Shown in pieces: positions 41,804 through 58,000 of a stretch of 64,000 nucleotides of DNA. Each line of letters begins with the position of its first letter. Positions within the stretch are counted from its first letter, which is position 1. The notes beneath the pieces are model-generated. The model worked only from the letters and a program-made list of their open reading frames with translations, ran no database searches and was not told the DNA's origin. Position numbers and translations under genes: made by a program. Source of the DNA: Eucalyptus grandis (Eukaryota; Streptophyta; Magnoliopsida; Myrtales; Myrtaceae); NCBI RefSeq assembly GCF_016545825.1, contig NC_052618.1:58892561-58956560 (forward strand), given 5' to 3'.

Positions 41804-42660
41804 ATTCAAAGTTTATTTTTTAAAATTAATTTGCATCAAATTTCAACATCAGTACATTAGAGAATCAATCAGGAAAACCACTCCTAGCAAAAGGACAAGC
41901 AGTGTAGACCAGATCTAATCTGACAACCAAAGAGGGCTCTTACCATCACTACCAAAACCACCCCCAAAAAAAAAAAAAAAAAAAAAAACAGAACACATAA
42001 AGAGAAAATAAATCGAAGATTCTTGAAGACACTTTTATCGATTTGGTAACCTCACAAAGGTTCGTTCAACTCGAACACTGCCAAACCAACGAAAACCCAT
42101 TCGCAAACCACAGGCTCGAACGATGGTGCCAACGACCACCTGCCTACAAAGCCGAAACCGGGAAGTACCCGCACGTCAAAAACAGTTATTTTAAGCTCGT
42201 AGAAGCTAGATATAGAGTCTGACAAGCAAACAAGCACGAGGTGAGGGAGTGAGGCTCACCTTGCTTTTGACAGCGGATCAACCAGCCAAGCTCAACGATG
42301 GTGAACGTCAGTGGCGACGAGCTATAGGCACAACCGGTCGCACTGGAACCAATCACATTTCCAAGCCCACTTCTTCCTTTCGTCTTCTCTGCAACCCCTT
42401 GAGCTTCCTTTCCTCTTCTCGGCAATAGTGGTGGTTGGGTAGCGACTGTGGCTGTGTTAGTGTTGTATTGCGGGATTTGAAAATTATGGTTGAAAAACGA
42501 AAGTGAGGGGCCAATTGAGCGATAAAGAGAAAAGGGGAGAGAGGGAGAGATGCTTCGAATGGTAGGCCAAAAGGCCCGCGCTAACCCGTTCTGGCCCAAC
42601 CCTAAATTTAGGGTTGGGTCAAGCCTGATCGGGCTGACGCGAGCCTTTTTGACACCCCTA
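41804..42660. other. Spacer between the arms of the inverted duplication
   Basis: About 860 bp, containing an A run at 41966-41987. Frames at 42052-42237 and 42186-42599 (minus) have no recognisable domain. The right end resembles the lineage-repeat text around TTTTTGACACCCCTAG also seen near 43990. No gene supported. Confidence 0.5.
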
Positions 42661-42816
42661 GTTCAAAGCAGGTGTAACTGCTAAGACATGAGAGAGAAAT
42701 TATTGTTTACTTTGGAAGTTTACTCCCTCCCTTCTCACATGATTATGAGTCCCACACGGTGTATTGTATTGAGAGGGAGGGACTATTCCCAGAAGCACTA
42801 ATTATTTCCCACATTT

Positions 42817-42916
42817 GATAAGTTCAGCTACTCTTCGTTAACTTTACTGCCATACCGTCCTTCATAGATAAGTTCAGCTACTCTTCGTCAACTTTACTGC
42901 CATACCGTCCTTCATA
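42817..42916. repeat. Tandem duplication of a 50-bp unit
   Basis: Two copies starting GATAAGTTCAGCTACTCTTC at 42817 and 42867 with one substitution. The left arm has a single copy, so this arose after the inverted duplication. Confidence 0.9.
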
Positions 42917-43265
42917 GATTGCTTTTCATTGCTTGAACTTTGGAGCAAATAAGCAATTGCATCTGTGGCTTTTTTGCAGTTTTGGAACAATCTATCTAAT
43001 TGAATTTGTGCAAAATGGTTAAGAAAAATCATTCAGCATAATAGTTCAGTTACCGAGTTTAAAAAGATATGCTTTTAAGCTGACTTTTACGTTCCATAGA
43101 CATGAACAAGATAGTGAAAAGAATAACCGTGTCCTGTGGTTGGGAGCTCTAGAGAACAGGATGTTCCTACCACAGAATTACATCCAAAAAAAAAAAAATT
43201 TGTGAATGATGACTTATTTTCGTACTTTTTCGACTATAATGCTATCAAATTTTCAATTTACTCAG

Positions 43266-43346
43266 GAGGATGATGATGATGAGGTCCCTGAACTTGTTCC
43301 CAGGGAGACTTTTGAGGCTTCTGCGGAGGAGGGTCATACATCTTAA
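43266..43346 (+). pseudogene. Last exon of a BTF3 / NAC-beta gene, second copy
   Basis: 27 codons including stop: EDDDDEVPELVPRETFEASA then EEGHTS. The acceptor TTTACTCAG immediately precedes it. The match is to the C-terminal tail of plant BTF3, the beta subunit of the nascent polypeptide-associated complex. Typical BTF3 has VPGETFE where this has VPRETFE. I looked in 42661-43265 for the preceding NAC-domain exon and did not see it, so this is an isolated exon with its 3' flank. Confidence 0.75.
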
Positions 43347-43828
43347 AGACTCTACTTGGATTTTGGGCCATTCCATATATATTTTGTGGTGATTAAAATT
43401 TTGCCTTCTTCTCTTCGCCCCTCTTATTTTCACATTTTGACGAAGTGTTCTGTGATTGTCATCTCATGATCTTATGACATACTAATTAGCTAAGTTACTG
43501 GAAACTCTAGTCAAAGCTGCTCTCTTTTATCTTTATCCACTTGAGCTTTTGCAGATGTGCTTTGAAATTTCAAGGATCATGAGCTTATCCGATTTGCACT
43601 GGTTGTTTGAGAACCTCATTGGAACAAAATCCACCCGTGCAGTTTCCCCTTTTTTGGCCAATAATGAGTTTGATTTATTTGGATGCTTGTTATTCTACTT
43701 TAATATAGTAGAGCTACCCAGCATCGGGACATATATATACACTGGTTAAAAATTGTTAATATTCTGAGCTAAGTTTGTGCTAAGGTTTATGTGGAAGCAA
43801 TGTAATCCATAACCAAGTCAAGTGGGAG

Positions 43829-45006
43829 CCCAGAAGAAAATAAAAATAAAAAACCGAAAAACCCCACCTGACCCAACCTGGTTTTCTTCGTTTCAGTTCT
43901 TATGCGTTTTGGGTCGGGTCAGGTCCGTGCGCGCCCTTATGATTTGAGTCAGGTCAAGTAACATCGAAACTCAACTGAACCCGACCCATTGACACCCCTA
44001 AGTAATAGCGCATTAAAGTGAGCAAAGAACTGTTCAAAATGTTAAATAAAAGCAAACCATACTGTTTCTTTAGGGTTTGGTTTGGTTCAATTTGGTTCAA
44101 GAGTACCTTTTTCAGTAGCTAGTACATAACTCAAACAAATAAAAGTTGTCTCATCAAACAAAAAAAATTGGTAATTTCATATACAAGGTGATACTTTTAA
44201 GACGTTGATGAAAAAGGTATATAAATAGTGGAAGAGGATTAGAGGAATTTTAAATAATGAATATTAAGTGTTGAAAAATAATGAAAGAGTTATTTGATAA
44301 AAAAATCAATAAGTTTTATCGTTTTATGCTAAACAAAGAATAATGAGCATTATCAGATGGTTTTATTTATATAACTAGCAAGAATGTATTTTCCATTGTA
44401 TTTTTATAACTTGATTAAATAATTTATTCTTACTTACCTTTTTTTTTGGTCGAAATCCTTACTTACCTTAATGAGTGATTTTTTACTTAAACCAAATAAT
44501 CAAGTTGTCTGCATTTAGTGGTTATCAAAAGCACTGCCAATTTCCTTACCAAAAAAAGCACTAACAATTTGATTTAATATGATCGAAGGAAAATAAAAAT
44601 TGTAACAAAAGGAAGCTGTTGAATGATATCTTGCCATTTATATCACTCCATTGTTCACATGGTACATATTTACCTCATATATCTACTAATTGTAGAGACA
44701 TCATCATCAGTCTTAGCCACGACATCCATATCTAGTAATAAATCATACATTATACTCGATTAAATTCAATTCAATTAAAGTTTAGGTATAATAAGCGGCA
44801 TGTCTTCTTGTAAGAGTAAACACTGTCTTTATTGGAGTGACAGGGCACAACATGATTCCGAAAATGTTAAAAAAACCTTAATTATATTACCTAGATCTAA
44901 TCAAGCTTATCCAGGCAGTTTATTCTTTCCCGTTCTATAAGAATTGCCATATTGTTTCTTTCGATTATCTATGGATGCAGCTAATTCAAATGCAATTCAA
45001 CGTATC
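43829..45006 (+). promoter_or_regulatory. SCPL3 upstream region
   Basis: From about 44115 it is collinear with the SCPL2 upstream region (21520-21602 then 24961-25740) and retains the empty site of the LTR found there. 44030-44110 carries a dispersed motif (GGTTTGGTTTGGTTCAATTTG) also present at 54890-54930. No gene seen. Confidence 0.45.
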
Positions 45007-45011
45007 AAAAC

Positions 45012-45704
45012 TGTTAAAATATGTCTCAACTTTGAGTGTAATGTGAAATTCTGAATATTCCAAATTGGATATGTTGCAAACGTTCGAAATTGAGCAAAAA
45101 ATCCAAAGATCAATTTCCCAAAATTCAAATATGCATTGGAGAGTTTGACCACTGAAATAGGAAAGTCCAACTTTCACTTGGATTTAGATTTTGTTTATAA
45201 TATACAAAGATATGTTTTGGTTTAAGATAGGAAACATAATCTTATGAGAAGTCGGCAAAATAATAAGGGTCTCACTTATATATATAGATTTGTGGTCGTG
45301 GGTTTGGGAAGAGGGTTAATCATGAAGAATTGGTCTTGAAGTGCCGCCTCATCGTCTAGTGCTTGGGAGGTATCATTCTTGTTCGTGAATTACATCTAAG
45401 AAGATTTAGTATTCAAGTATAATTCATTTGTGATGTGTATAATTCCTTTGTGAGATTAAGAAATTATTTCTTGAGGAATTTCGGGCTAAATGCGTTATTG
45501 GGTGTAATGGGAGTTTGGGAAACACCAAGAGAGTATTTGAGTGATTCAAGTGTGTAATCTTCTTGTATCGCTTAATTTATAGTGAAATTCATCGCTGCTC
45601 TCCCCGTGGACGTAGGTCTTTACGATTAAACCACGTAAATCTGGTGTTCGATTTATTTTCTTTTTTTTATCGATATTATTGTTCAATCGCTCGCTTTTGC
45701 AACA
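45012..45704 (+). mobile_element. Copia solo LTR 72 bp upstream of the SCPL3 start codon
   Basis: From TGTTAAAATATGTCTC to TTTTGCAACA, 693 bp, with AAAAC at 45007-45011 and 45705-45709. SCPL2 has the empty site (ATATCAAAACCACCATTAAA around 25727-25745). It is in the same orientation as SCPL3 and contains a TATA-like CTTATATATATAGA near 45275, so it could act as the promoter of SCPL3. It is the same family as 30721-31522. Confidence 0.92.
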
Positions 45705-45776
45705 AAAACCACCATTAAAACTCTCTTTCTCTCCCTCTCTAGTGGCTCAAAGAAGAAGAAGTTGAGAGCAGAGAGA

Positions 45777-49702
<3,926 letters not shown>

Positions 49703-50266
49703 ACCCTCAAGTGCTTGAAGATGATGGATTAGCGCTCAAGGACTCACTTTTCTCCCCCATTTTCTCTCTTTCTTTAGTGATTAATAAGCGCGTGCACGTA
49801 ATCCTTCGGTAATTTAGAAATTCAAGAACTTAATTGTTTCTCTTTTAACAAAGATATTGATGTGGAGTGGAATGTGAAAACACATAAAACTGGCGAACAT
49901 GTTGAAATGCATGTATGGGTTATGTTAGCTAAGTCATACATAGAAGAATTGATGCAAAATAAAGTAATTAATATATCTTAGTTGATTCAAAACTCATTAG
50001 CTTAACTGTGCCCTATAGGATGCTTGGCATTATTTGACTGATTTTCGGCCAAACTTGGCGAAAAAAACACATTGAAATATTGTTGAAAAAGTTAGGACTA
50101 ATTGGCTAAGTTGAAAAATTTTAGAGTTGCATTGATCGTTTTATGCAGATTTACAATTTTCTGGCCACCTTATCTAATCTTTGGTAGTTATCGGTGTTTC
50201 TTTGCGTGCGTTGCTTCATGAGAAACAGATATTTGAGGAATGGGGATACTTCATGAAGAAATGAGG

Positions 50267-53200
50267 TGTCGCAACCAGATTTTTCGGGTTCACCACCTAA
50301 AACTAGGTTAATGGATTACTAAGTCTTTAAGCTTAGCTCGGGTTCTCCCAAGCTCATACCAATTCGCGACTTATGTTTGAATTCTTAACATGCAAATGAT
50401 TTTTAATTAGGAGTCGCCACTAATCTATTTTTGGTGGGTCGATTAGAAACCCAAGTAAAGTAACGGGAGATTTACTTTACTCCTACGAATCAGAGATTTA
50501 TGAGTTCGGGGACTTGGTTACACTAGACTATCCTAGTGCCCTTTCGATACATTTTTATTTCATTTTCAAAAATGTTTGGCAATTGAATTTATTTTAATCT
50601 AACTTCCTAACATGTGAGGTGATCATACATGTGCGCATACCACCAATTTAACACTCAAGAAAGCATTTAAATAATTCATGACTTACCTCACAAAGAATGA
50701 AAGCAAGATTCTGCAGTATTAAATTAAAATCCATATCAACAACCCTGATATGATTTCTAATTAACACGCAATTACCCAATTTTTGTTTTCGCTTTCTTAA
50801 TGAAAATCATACGATGCATGCTAATAATCTAATATGACATGGCAGCATGACCTAAATTATATGACATGAAGAAATGCAATAATTAAATGCAATCTAAATT
50901 ACCTAATTCTAATGACATGCAATGCGATGCGATGACATGCAAAATTATTTAAACTAAGATGACATGCAGCATACAATTTAGTATGCGAGTTATATGTCAT
51001 GCGACATTTATTAAATGACTTAATCTAATGATGAGGAAGTTCTAATTAAATGAACCTAATAAAAAACTAAATGACGTGCACTTGATATGATTTAGCTAGA
51101 TTAAAATTCTATCTAATTTAAACTAGGGATTAAGTCACATTAAATCCTAATTTGAACTAAAACATTATCTTAATCTAACATGCGATCTATCTAATATGCA
51201 ATGACGTGCGGAGCATGCCCTAATTCTACATGACATATGCATGATATTTTTTATCTTTTATTTTTTATTTAAAATTCAAAATTTAAAATTGCCACGTAAT
51301 TAAACATGTAACTAAAATCCTAAATGAATGCATTTTTTATATTTTTCAGACTGAAGTCCCTATCCTAGATATGCATGATAAAAAATATTTCAAAACAAAC
51401 TGAATCCTAATTCAAATATTTTTTAGATTTTTTTAGTGGTTTTCAAAAACAAGCAATTATCAACTAAACATTAAATCTAAACAATCAAGATATTCAATCA
51501 AATAAAGAATTACAATGATCGAAAAATAACCCGTCATCTCACAAGGGTCAAATTAACGATTACAATAATCTTGAATGTCACGACAAGAAGATCAAAATAA
51601 CTAAAAGTCTTATCCGAATTCTTACGGATCAAATTAATAGTTATATTGATTCAACAATTAATGTCTATCGACAAAATGCCCAAAAATTAATATAATTAAA
51701 AAATGATCCGACATCTTACGACCAAATTAATAATTATATAGTTTTGGGCAAAACTTTAAGGATAATGCCTAAACTATACAAATAATTAATTAAAATTGAC
51801 ATCACATGTTCTAACTTAAGCAAAAATGACAGCATTTAAAATAACTAGATAAATAAATAAAAATAAAAGGATAAAAAGTAAATCACCTAAAAAGGAAATT
51901 AAAAAAAAAAAACAATGGTGGACGGCGCCGGGCGGAGGATGGCCGGCGTCAGAGCTCCGGCGAGGGCACAGCAGGTGCACGGTGAGGAGCTCCGGCGAGG
52001 AGATTGTCGTGGGTCGGCAAGGGCCTGCGTCGCGGGGCTGCGTCGGGGCGCTCGGATCACGAGCTTCAGCCGGCGGGGTGCTGCAGGGACGGCGGGAGGC
52101 CTCTGGTGGCTGCGATGAGGAGCTCCGGCGTCTGGATCGGGCTGTTGGGCGCGGCGTCCAGTGAGAGAACAGGATCGGGGGCGAGCGTCGTGGCGCGGAG
52201 TGAGGGCGGCGTCAGATCTAGGTCTTCGATGAGGCTCGGCACCGGCGAAAGGGAAGGGTCGAGCTGGGTCCGGGGCTTCTATCGTCGGGGACCTCGGATT
52301 TGCAAGCAGAGGGACTCCGGGTGCTGGATCTCGACTCGGCTGCGACTCTGGGTCACCGGTGGCTTGGGATCTGACGACGGAGACAGATCTGTAGAGGAAG
52401 GTCGCAACGGCAGGGATTGGCGCGGCGTCCGGGGCTTCGGGTCGGCGATGGCAGAGGCAGAGTTGGGGCGCTCGGGTTGCGGAAGTGACTGGTGTTGCGG
52501 TGGGGCGCAGGCGCGGCGGGCTTCAGCCACCGAGCGAGCAAGAGGCGAGGTGCTGAGGCGGAGGTTCGAGCGGCGTGCAGATGAGGCGACTCGTGCGGCT
52601 CGGTGGCTTCGCGGCTGCGGGTGGAGGGCAAAGCGGAGCCGGCGAGTGTGAGGGAGACGATGAACAGTAAACGTCCCCTCACCTCTGCCTTTTTACTTTT
52701 TACCTTTTCCTTCTCTCTCTCTCTCTCACGTCACTCTCCTTGCAGACTTTTCCTTTTTTTCTGCAATTTTTCAGGAAAAGAAAAGAGAAAAAGCTCTCCT
52801 TTGACTGAAGATGGACGAGGAAGAAAGCCTTTTTCACTCTTCTTTTACTTCGACTAAGAGAAAAACCCTCCAAAAAAGCCTCCCTTTAATGTGGCCGTGT
52901 ATTCAACATGTGTGGCCTCCTCCTCAAACCCTACGCATTTTTTATTTATAGGCCGCGAGTTAGATTTTAATTTTCCAAATCCATATCCACGAAAATTCCT
53001 TTTTCCAAATGTAATATTTGCTTTTGATACGATTTAGGATTGCAAAAGGATTCTTTTAAAATTTGAAATCTCGCATAAATCAATCCGTAAAATCTTTCCG
53101 AGGATATGGGCTTGGCCAATTTACTCCATTTATGCTTAAATCAATTCACTAAATTAATATTCTGAACCATCAATTTGAACCCATTTGTCACCTACCAATG

Positions 53201-53335
53201 TAAATGCAAATTAAGAAATAAATGCACCTAAAACTATATGCTATGCAATTAACTATTTTTTCAGAAATAAAATTAACCCTTAATTTTTTAATGCAATAAA
53301 TGACTAAGCGATTCGCCAAAATTTAGGTGTCAACA
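50267..53335 (-). mobile_element. Tat/Ogre-type solo LTR downstream of SCPL3
   Basis: On the minus strand from TGTTGACACC (53335) to GGTTGCGACA (50267), 3069 bp, with TGAGG at 50262-50266 and 53336-53340. The paralogous position at 21085-21110 is uninterrupted. It shares blocks with 7586-9780 and 37113-41050. The GC-rich part 51915-52660 has long frames without domains. Confidence 0.88.
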
Positions 53336-53508
53336 TGAGGCAAAGACTAAATCACTTGCAAATACGAACACTTACTTTATAAACCAGTATTAGACTACTG
53401 GTATGGGTTATAGATCCATGAAATGAGGCACGTCGTCCATATTTAGTCGTATGCCATTACGTATAGCACGTTTGTCTTGCATTGATATCCAATATTAAAA
53501 GCCTTTTT

Positions 53509-53512
<4 letters not shown>

Positions 53513-53556
<44 letters not shown>
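53513..53556. repeat. (CT)n microsatellite in the SCPL leader
   Basis: About 20 CT units just before AAGCGGCTTAAAGAG. It is an expansion of the CT-rich leader shared by all SCPL copies here. Confidence 0.95.
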
Positions 53557-53559
<3 letters not shown>

Positions 53560-53588
53560 CGGCTTAAAGAGGAATGAGAGAGGAGAGA

Positions 53589-53889
53589 ATGCGGAAGAAC
53601 CCTAAAGAACACAACTCTTGTTTTCTACTCTCTTTTTTCTCTATTTCTCTCGACGTCCATGGTTCATGTCAATGTAAAGAAGCAAGGAGAAATTCTATGT
53701 TCTCTCTACAAAGCAAAGTTCCAGAATATTGGAATCGACAAGGGCCATCTTCATGCAATCGATTGCCATAGATTAAAGGAAGCACCCAATACTAGGCTGC
53801 ACTCTCAAGAGGGACGGAAAGGGAAAGACAAGATCCGGAGATCGCCTGGACAATCGCCAGTTGAATTCCACCACTACGGCGATTATGTC
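53589..53889 (+). pseudogene. SCPL first-exon fragment, frameshifted and truncated (SCPL4)
   Basis: It starts MRKNPKEHNSCFLLSFFSIS (signal peptide), then shifts frame near 53660 to continue NVKKQGEILCSLYKAKF, then LHSQEGRKGKDKIRRSPGQS and PVEFHHYGDYV, aligned with SCPL2 residues of about 28-103. It ends where a Copia LTR begins at 53890. The residues are more diverged than between SCPL1, 2 and 3, so it is an older copy. No later exons are found. Confidence 0.88.
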
Positions 53890-54580
53890 TGAAAGATTAT
53901 GATTTTGAGTTTGATCGCATATATTTGATGTGGAGATTGGTATTATATTTATAGCATGTACATAAGTGGGAAAATAATAATCAAAAATATTTTACAAAAG
54001 ATAAGAATCTACAATATTATCACATATTGTAGGAGATTTGCTCTCTCAATGGAATTAGCACGTATTATGAAAGATTGACTCTATCAACGAGATTGGCATA
54101 GATTTGTGGAAGATGTTTTGTCCTGGGAGATATGATCCATCACACCCCCTCAAGCAAAATGGTGGCGGAGTTACCGTGAGCTTGTTGAGTAAAATAAGAA
54201 ATTGGGATTTGAATAAAGGTTTTGTCATGAAATCAGCCGTTTGCGCTTGTGAAGAAGTACATTGAACTTCCAACTGCTTATTACTAATTAAATCAAGAAC
54301 AAAATGGTAGTTAATTTCCACATGCTTGGTTTGTTTATGGAAGATGGGATTTGTGGCCAAATAGATTTCCCCTACATTATCGCAAGAACAAGTGGTGACC
54401 GGTGGAGAGTGTATCAAAGATCTCGAAGGAGATGTAATAGTCATAGTAATTTAGAGGTCGCATTAGCCACCCCTTTGTATTCCAATTCATGGTTGGATTG
54501 GGCAACGGTAGGTTGTTTTTCAGAATTCCAGGAAACCAAGTTGGGACCAAAATAAATGCAATAACCACTAATAGAATTGG
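53890..54580 (-). mobile_element. Copia 3' end: LTR plus RNase H remnant
   Basis: On the minus strand a 253-bp LTR (54142-53890) starts TGATGGATCATATC and ends ATAATCTTTCA, preceded by the purine tract TTGAGGGGGTG. Upstream (54580-54155) are Copia polyprotein C-terminal motifs across frameshifts: VSWNSEKQPTVAQS, LEYKGVANATS, HKQTKHVEINYHFV, QTADFMTKPLFKSQF and LLNKLTVTPP. The element is truncated near 54580. Confidence 0.85.
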
Positions 54581-54973
54581 TTAAATTCAAGTGCTTGGTC
54601 TATGCATGTGATCCGATTTACATGCAATTGGTGAAAATCAAAACACGTTTCATTCAATTGCTGCTCTGTAAATCCGCTTGACACCCGACCAATTTGCCCA
54701 TTCCATAGGGGTGTTCTTTTTGGGGCTATTTATCAATAGGTGGAGCTCCGTTGGACATATTAGAGGATATTATCTTTGATTCTCTATATCAATTAAAAAT
54801 ATTAAAAATATTTCCTTTGATTCTCCATATCTTTCATGATTAAGTATATATCACTAATAGTAATCAAAGCAAACTAAGCTATTTTTTTAGGGTTCGATTT
54901 GGTTCGGTTCAAGGGTACCTTTTCCAAAACACCGGTGGTTCGGTTTCAACTCTTTTGAAACCAAATCGAACCA
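54581..54973. other. Intergenic sequence before the LINE
   Basis: No gene. It includes the dispersed motif GGGTTCGATTTGGTTCGGTT (about 54891) and AT-rich direct repeats around TTTGATTCTC (54765-54835). Confidence 0.4.
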
Positions 54974-55025
54974 AGCAAACCTATTGTTTTTTTTTTTTTT
55001 TGGTCGAAATAAGACTGCCATTGAT

Positions 55026-58000
55026 TTACTTAGTCAAGTTTGGGGGAATTACATTAAAAACATCAGCGCATAACAAATCAAATAATGCAAGCGGAGGGTT
55101 AAATAACCAATTAGACGGAAGACATTTAGATCTGCATGCTTTCGCGAGCCAATCAGCTGGCCTATTTGATTCCCTGTTGCAGTGGGCCAGGGAGAGGCCC
55201 GGGAACTCCTTCAGTTTTGATTTGGCCAAGTCCAAGATGGGTTGTGCTTCCCAACTGATCTCCATCGAAGTCATAATGCCTTGCACAAGTAGAAGGCTGT
55301 TAGAAAGCACTTACAAATTGAGATGAGTTCTGTTCGAGAGGAAAATTAGGGTTTCGAAGAGGGCGATAGCCTCCGCCTGCTCCTCCGAGGAGGCTGCAAC
55401 TGGTTTGGTGAATCCGTCGACTAGGTGACCCCTGAAGTCTTGGCATATGCACACAACAACTCCCCTGTGCTCATCCGGCCCTCTACTCTCTCGAGAATCT
55501 GAAGCAGCTGCGTTGTCTGGAGCAAAGGACGCATCAATGTTGATTGTTAGCAAGTCTGGAGTCGGGGGTTGCCATCGGTTGGGTTGAGTCGTGTTGTGTG
55601 GCTCTCCTTTTGATTTTCGATGCCATTTAGTGTAGTTTTCTTGTAGAGCAATTGCCTTGAATACTATTTGCTGCAGTTGCAGGGGACGGTGGCCGAATAT
55701 GTATTGGTTTCGGTCCTTCTAGATGCTCCAGAGGGTAGCAGCAATTTGGTCGAACTTGATGGTACTACTTGGGTCGGCCTTTACCTTATACAACCACTCA
55801 TCTACTTGGTTAACCCTATTCTTGAAATTTTAATTTGCAGGGGATTTGATTTCCATATGTGGGGTGTCTAAGGGTAGAGCAGAAGGGTGTGTTCCACGGT
55901 TTCAACTTCCTATTTGCATAGAGGGCATACCGGGTCAGGTACGATCTTTCACTTATACAAATTGTCCATCGTGGGTAAAGCATTTTGACATGCATTCCAT
56001 AGGAACAATTTGATTTTGGGGAGGGTTCCAGAGTGCCAGATGTGTTTCCACAGTTTGGGTTTTGTCTGATGAGATGAAGTTGCTGCTATTATATGTTTGG
56101 TGGTTGATCTTTTTCTGGTTGAGAAGTAGTCGCTCTTTATTGTGTATGAGCGGATTTGTTTTCATCCAAACCAACTTGTTTTCTGCATTAGGCATTCCTA
56201 TAGGGGTTGCAAGTATTTCTTGGACTCGTTGGTCATCAAATAGCGATCTTATCATGAGTTCATTCCATTTTCCAGTCTCGGGATCAATTACATCGGCCAC
56301 CTGCTCTGGTTCCCCACTTGTTGCTAGGCCACCAATAGGTTTGCTCTTTGGCCATTTGTCATCTCTAATCAAAATTTCTTTCCCATTACCGATTGAGTAC
56401 ATTACGTGTGGAGATATGGATTCTCTTCCCAGCAAAATACTCTGCCATCCCCATGAAGGTCTTGAGCCTTTTCTAGCTTTCCAAAAACCACACTATGGAT
56501 AGTATAGACCTTTCATTACTTGGCTTAAGAAGGACTAAGGATACTGAGAAATTTGCCAGGCTTGCTTACCTAGCATAGCCTTGTTGAAAGCAATTAAATA
56601 TTTAAAACCAAGACCCCCCTCATCCTTCCTGAGTTTCAGATTTTTCCATTTTTTCCAATGAATCCCAACACTTTTGTTACTAGTTTTCCACCAAAAGTTA
56701 GCAACTTTCATCTCAATAGCTTTGCAAATTGAAATAGGGATTTTAAAGATAGTCATGGCATATTGAGGAATAACCTGTATCACCAATTTAATCAATATTT
56801 CCTTCCTTGCTTTGGAGAATAAATTCTCCTTCCAACTTTCCAACTTCATGTTGTCTCTAGCAATGATCCAAGTGAACATATCTTTCTTTGAAGCCCCCCA
56901 ATCCGAAGGAACTCCTAAGTGCTTTCCTATTTTCTTAATTTCTGGAACTCTTAGTTCTGAAGCCATGTTTCTCTTCAAGGTAGTTGGACAGCTTTTGCTG
57001 AAATATATGTATGATTTATTCAGATTGATAGCCTGACCTGAAGCAAAGCAGTATTGGTGTAGGATGGCCGCTAGATTTTCACATTCCAATATTGTTCCAT
57101 GTAGAAAGAAAATGGAGTCATCCGCAAAAAGTAAATATGACAACGTAGGACAGCTACTATTCATCTTAATTCCTTTAAGTGTGCTATCTTCTATTGCTTG
57201 TCTTATCATGTTTGATAAAACATTGGCCACTAGAATAAAAAGATAGGGAGATAATGGATCACCTTGTCGAATCCCCCTTGTAGGCTTGAAGTAAGGTAGG
57301 GGTTCTCCATTAAAGTTGACGTTGAATGATACTGTCGAAACACACTGCATCACCCATTGGACCCACTGATCACAGAATCCCATCTTAGTTAAACATGCTT
57401 TAAGGAAATCCCATTCGATGTGATCGTACGCCTTCTGCATATCAAGTTTTAGAATAGCTTGGAACTTCCTTTTCCGCTCCCTGGTTTTCAATCTGTGTAG
57501 AACTTCCTGCACAAGCATAATATTATCTTGTATTTGCCTTCCCCCCACAAAAGCACTTTGTTCTTCAGCAATAAGGTTCGGTAATATAGGCTTGAGTTTG
57601 TTTGTCAACACTTTTGAGATGATTTTATAGATGAAATTGCATAGGCTAATTGGGCGATATTGCTCGAGTTTTTCTGGGTTTGGAATTTTGGGAATAAGGG
57701 TTATTTGTGTTTGGTTTATATCAGGATTTAGGTATCCGGTAGTGAAGAAATTCTGAGTTTCCTTGAATATTTCCTAACATAAATCTGGCCAATGACTTCG
57801 GAAGAAAAGGCCATGAAGCCCATTTGGTCTAGGAGCTTTTGTGGCACCTAGTTGTTGCATAGCTGTAGTTACCTCCTCCAAAGTGATAGGGCCGATCAGC
57901 TATTGGTTCATACTCTCATCCACCAATGTTGGGATTTGTTGAAGAATAGGTTGGAAATCACGAGGTCCCACTGACTCATAGAGCTTTTTAAAGTATTGCT

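Larger units (their letters stand above)
42661..43823. repeat. Right arm of the inverted duplication
   Basis: The reverse complement matches 30541-34347 once that arm's two insertions are removed. It begins at GTTCAAAGCAGGTGTAAC and ends near AACCAAGTCAAGT. It holds the uninterrupted sites for the Copia LTR and the Harbinger-like element of the left arm. Confidence 0.85.

Noticed and set aside
51915..52682. GC-rich frames up to 215 codons
   Set aside because: They lie inside the solo LTR at 50267-53335, are rich in Arg/Gly/Ser, and are open on both strands simultaneously.
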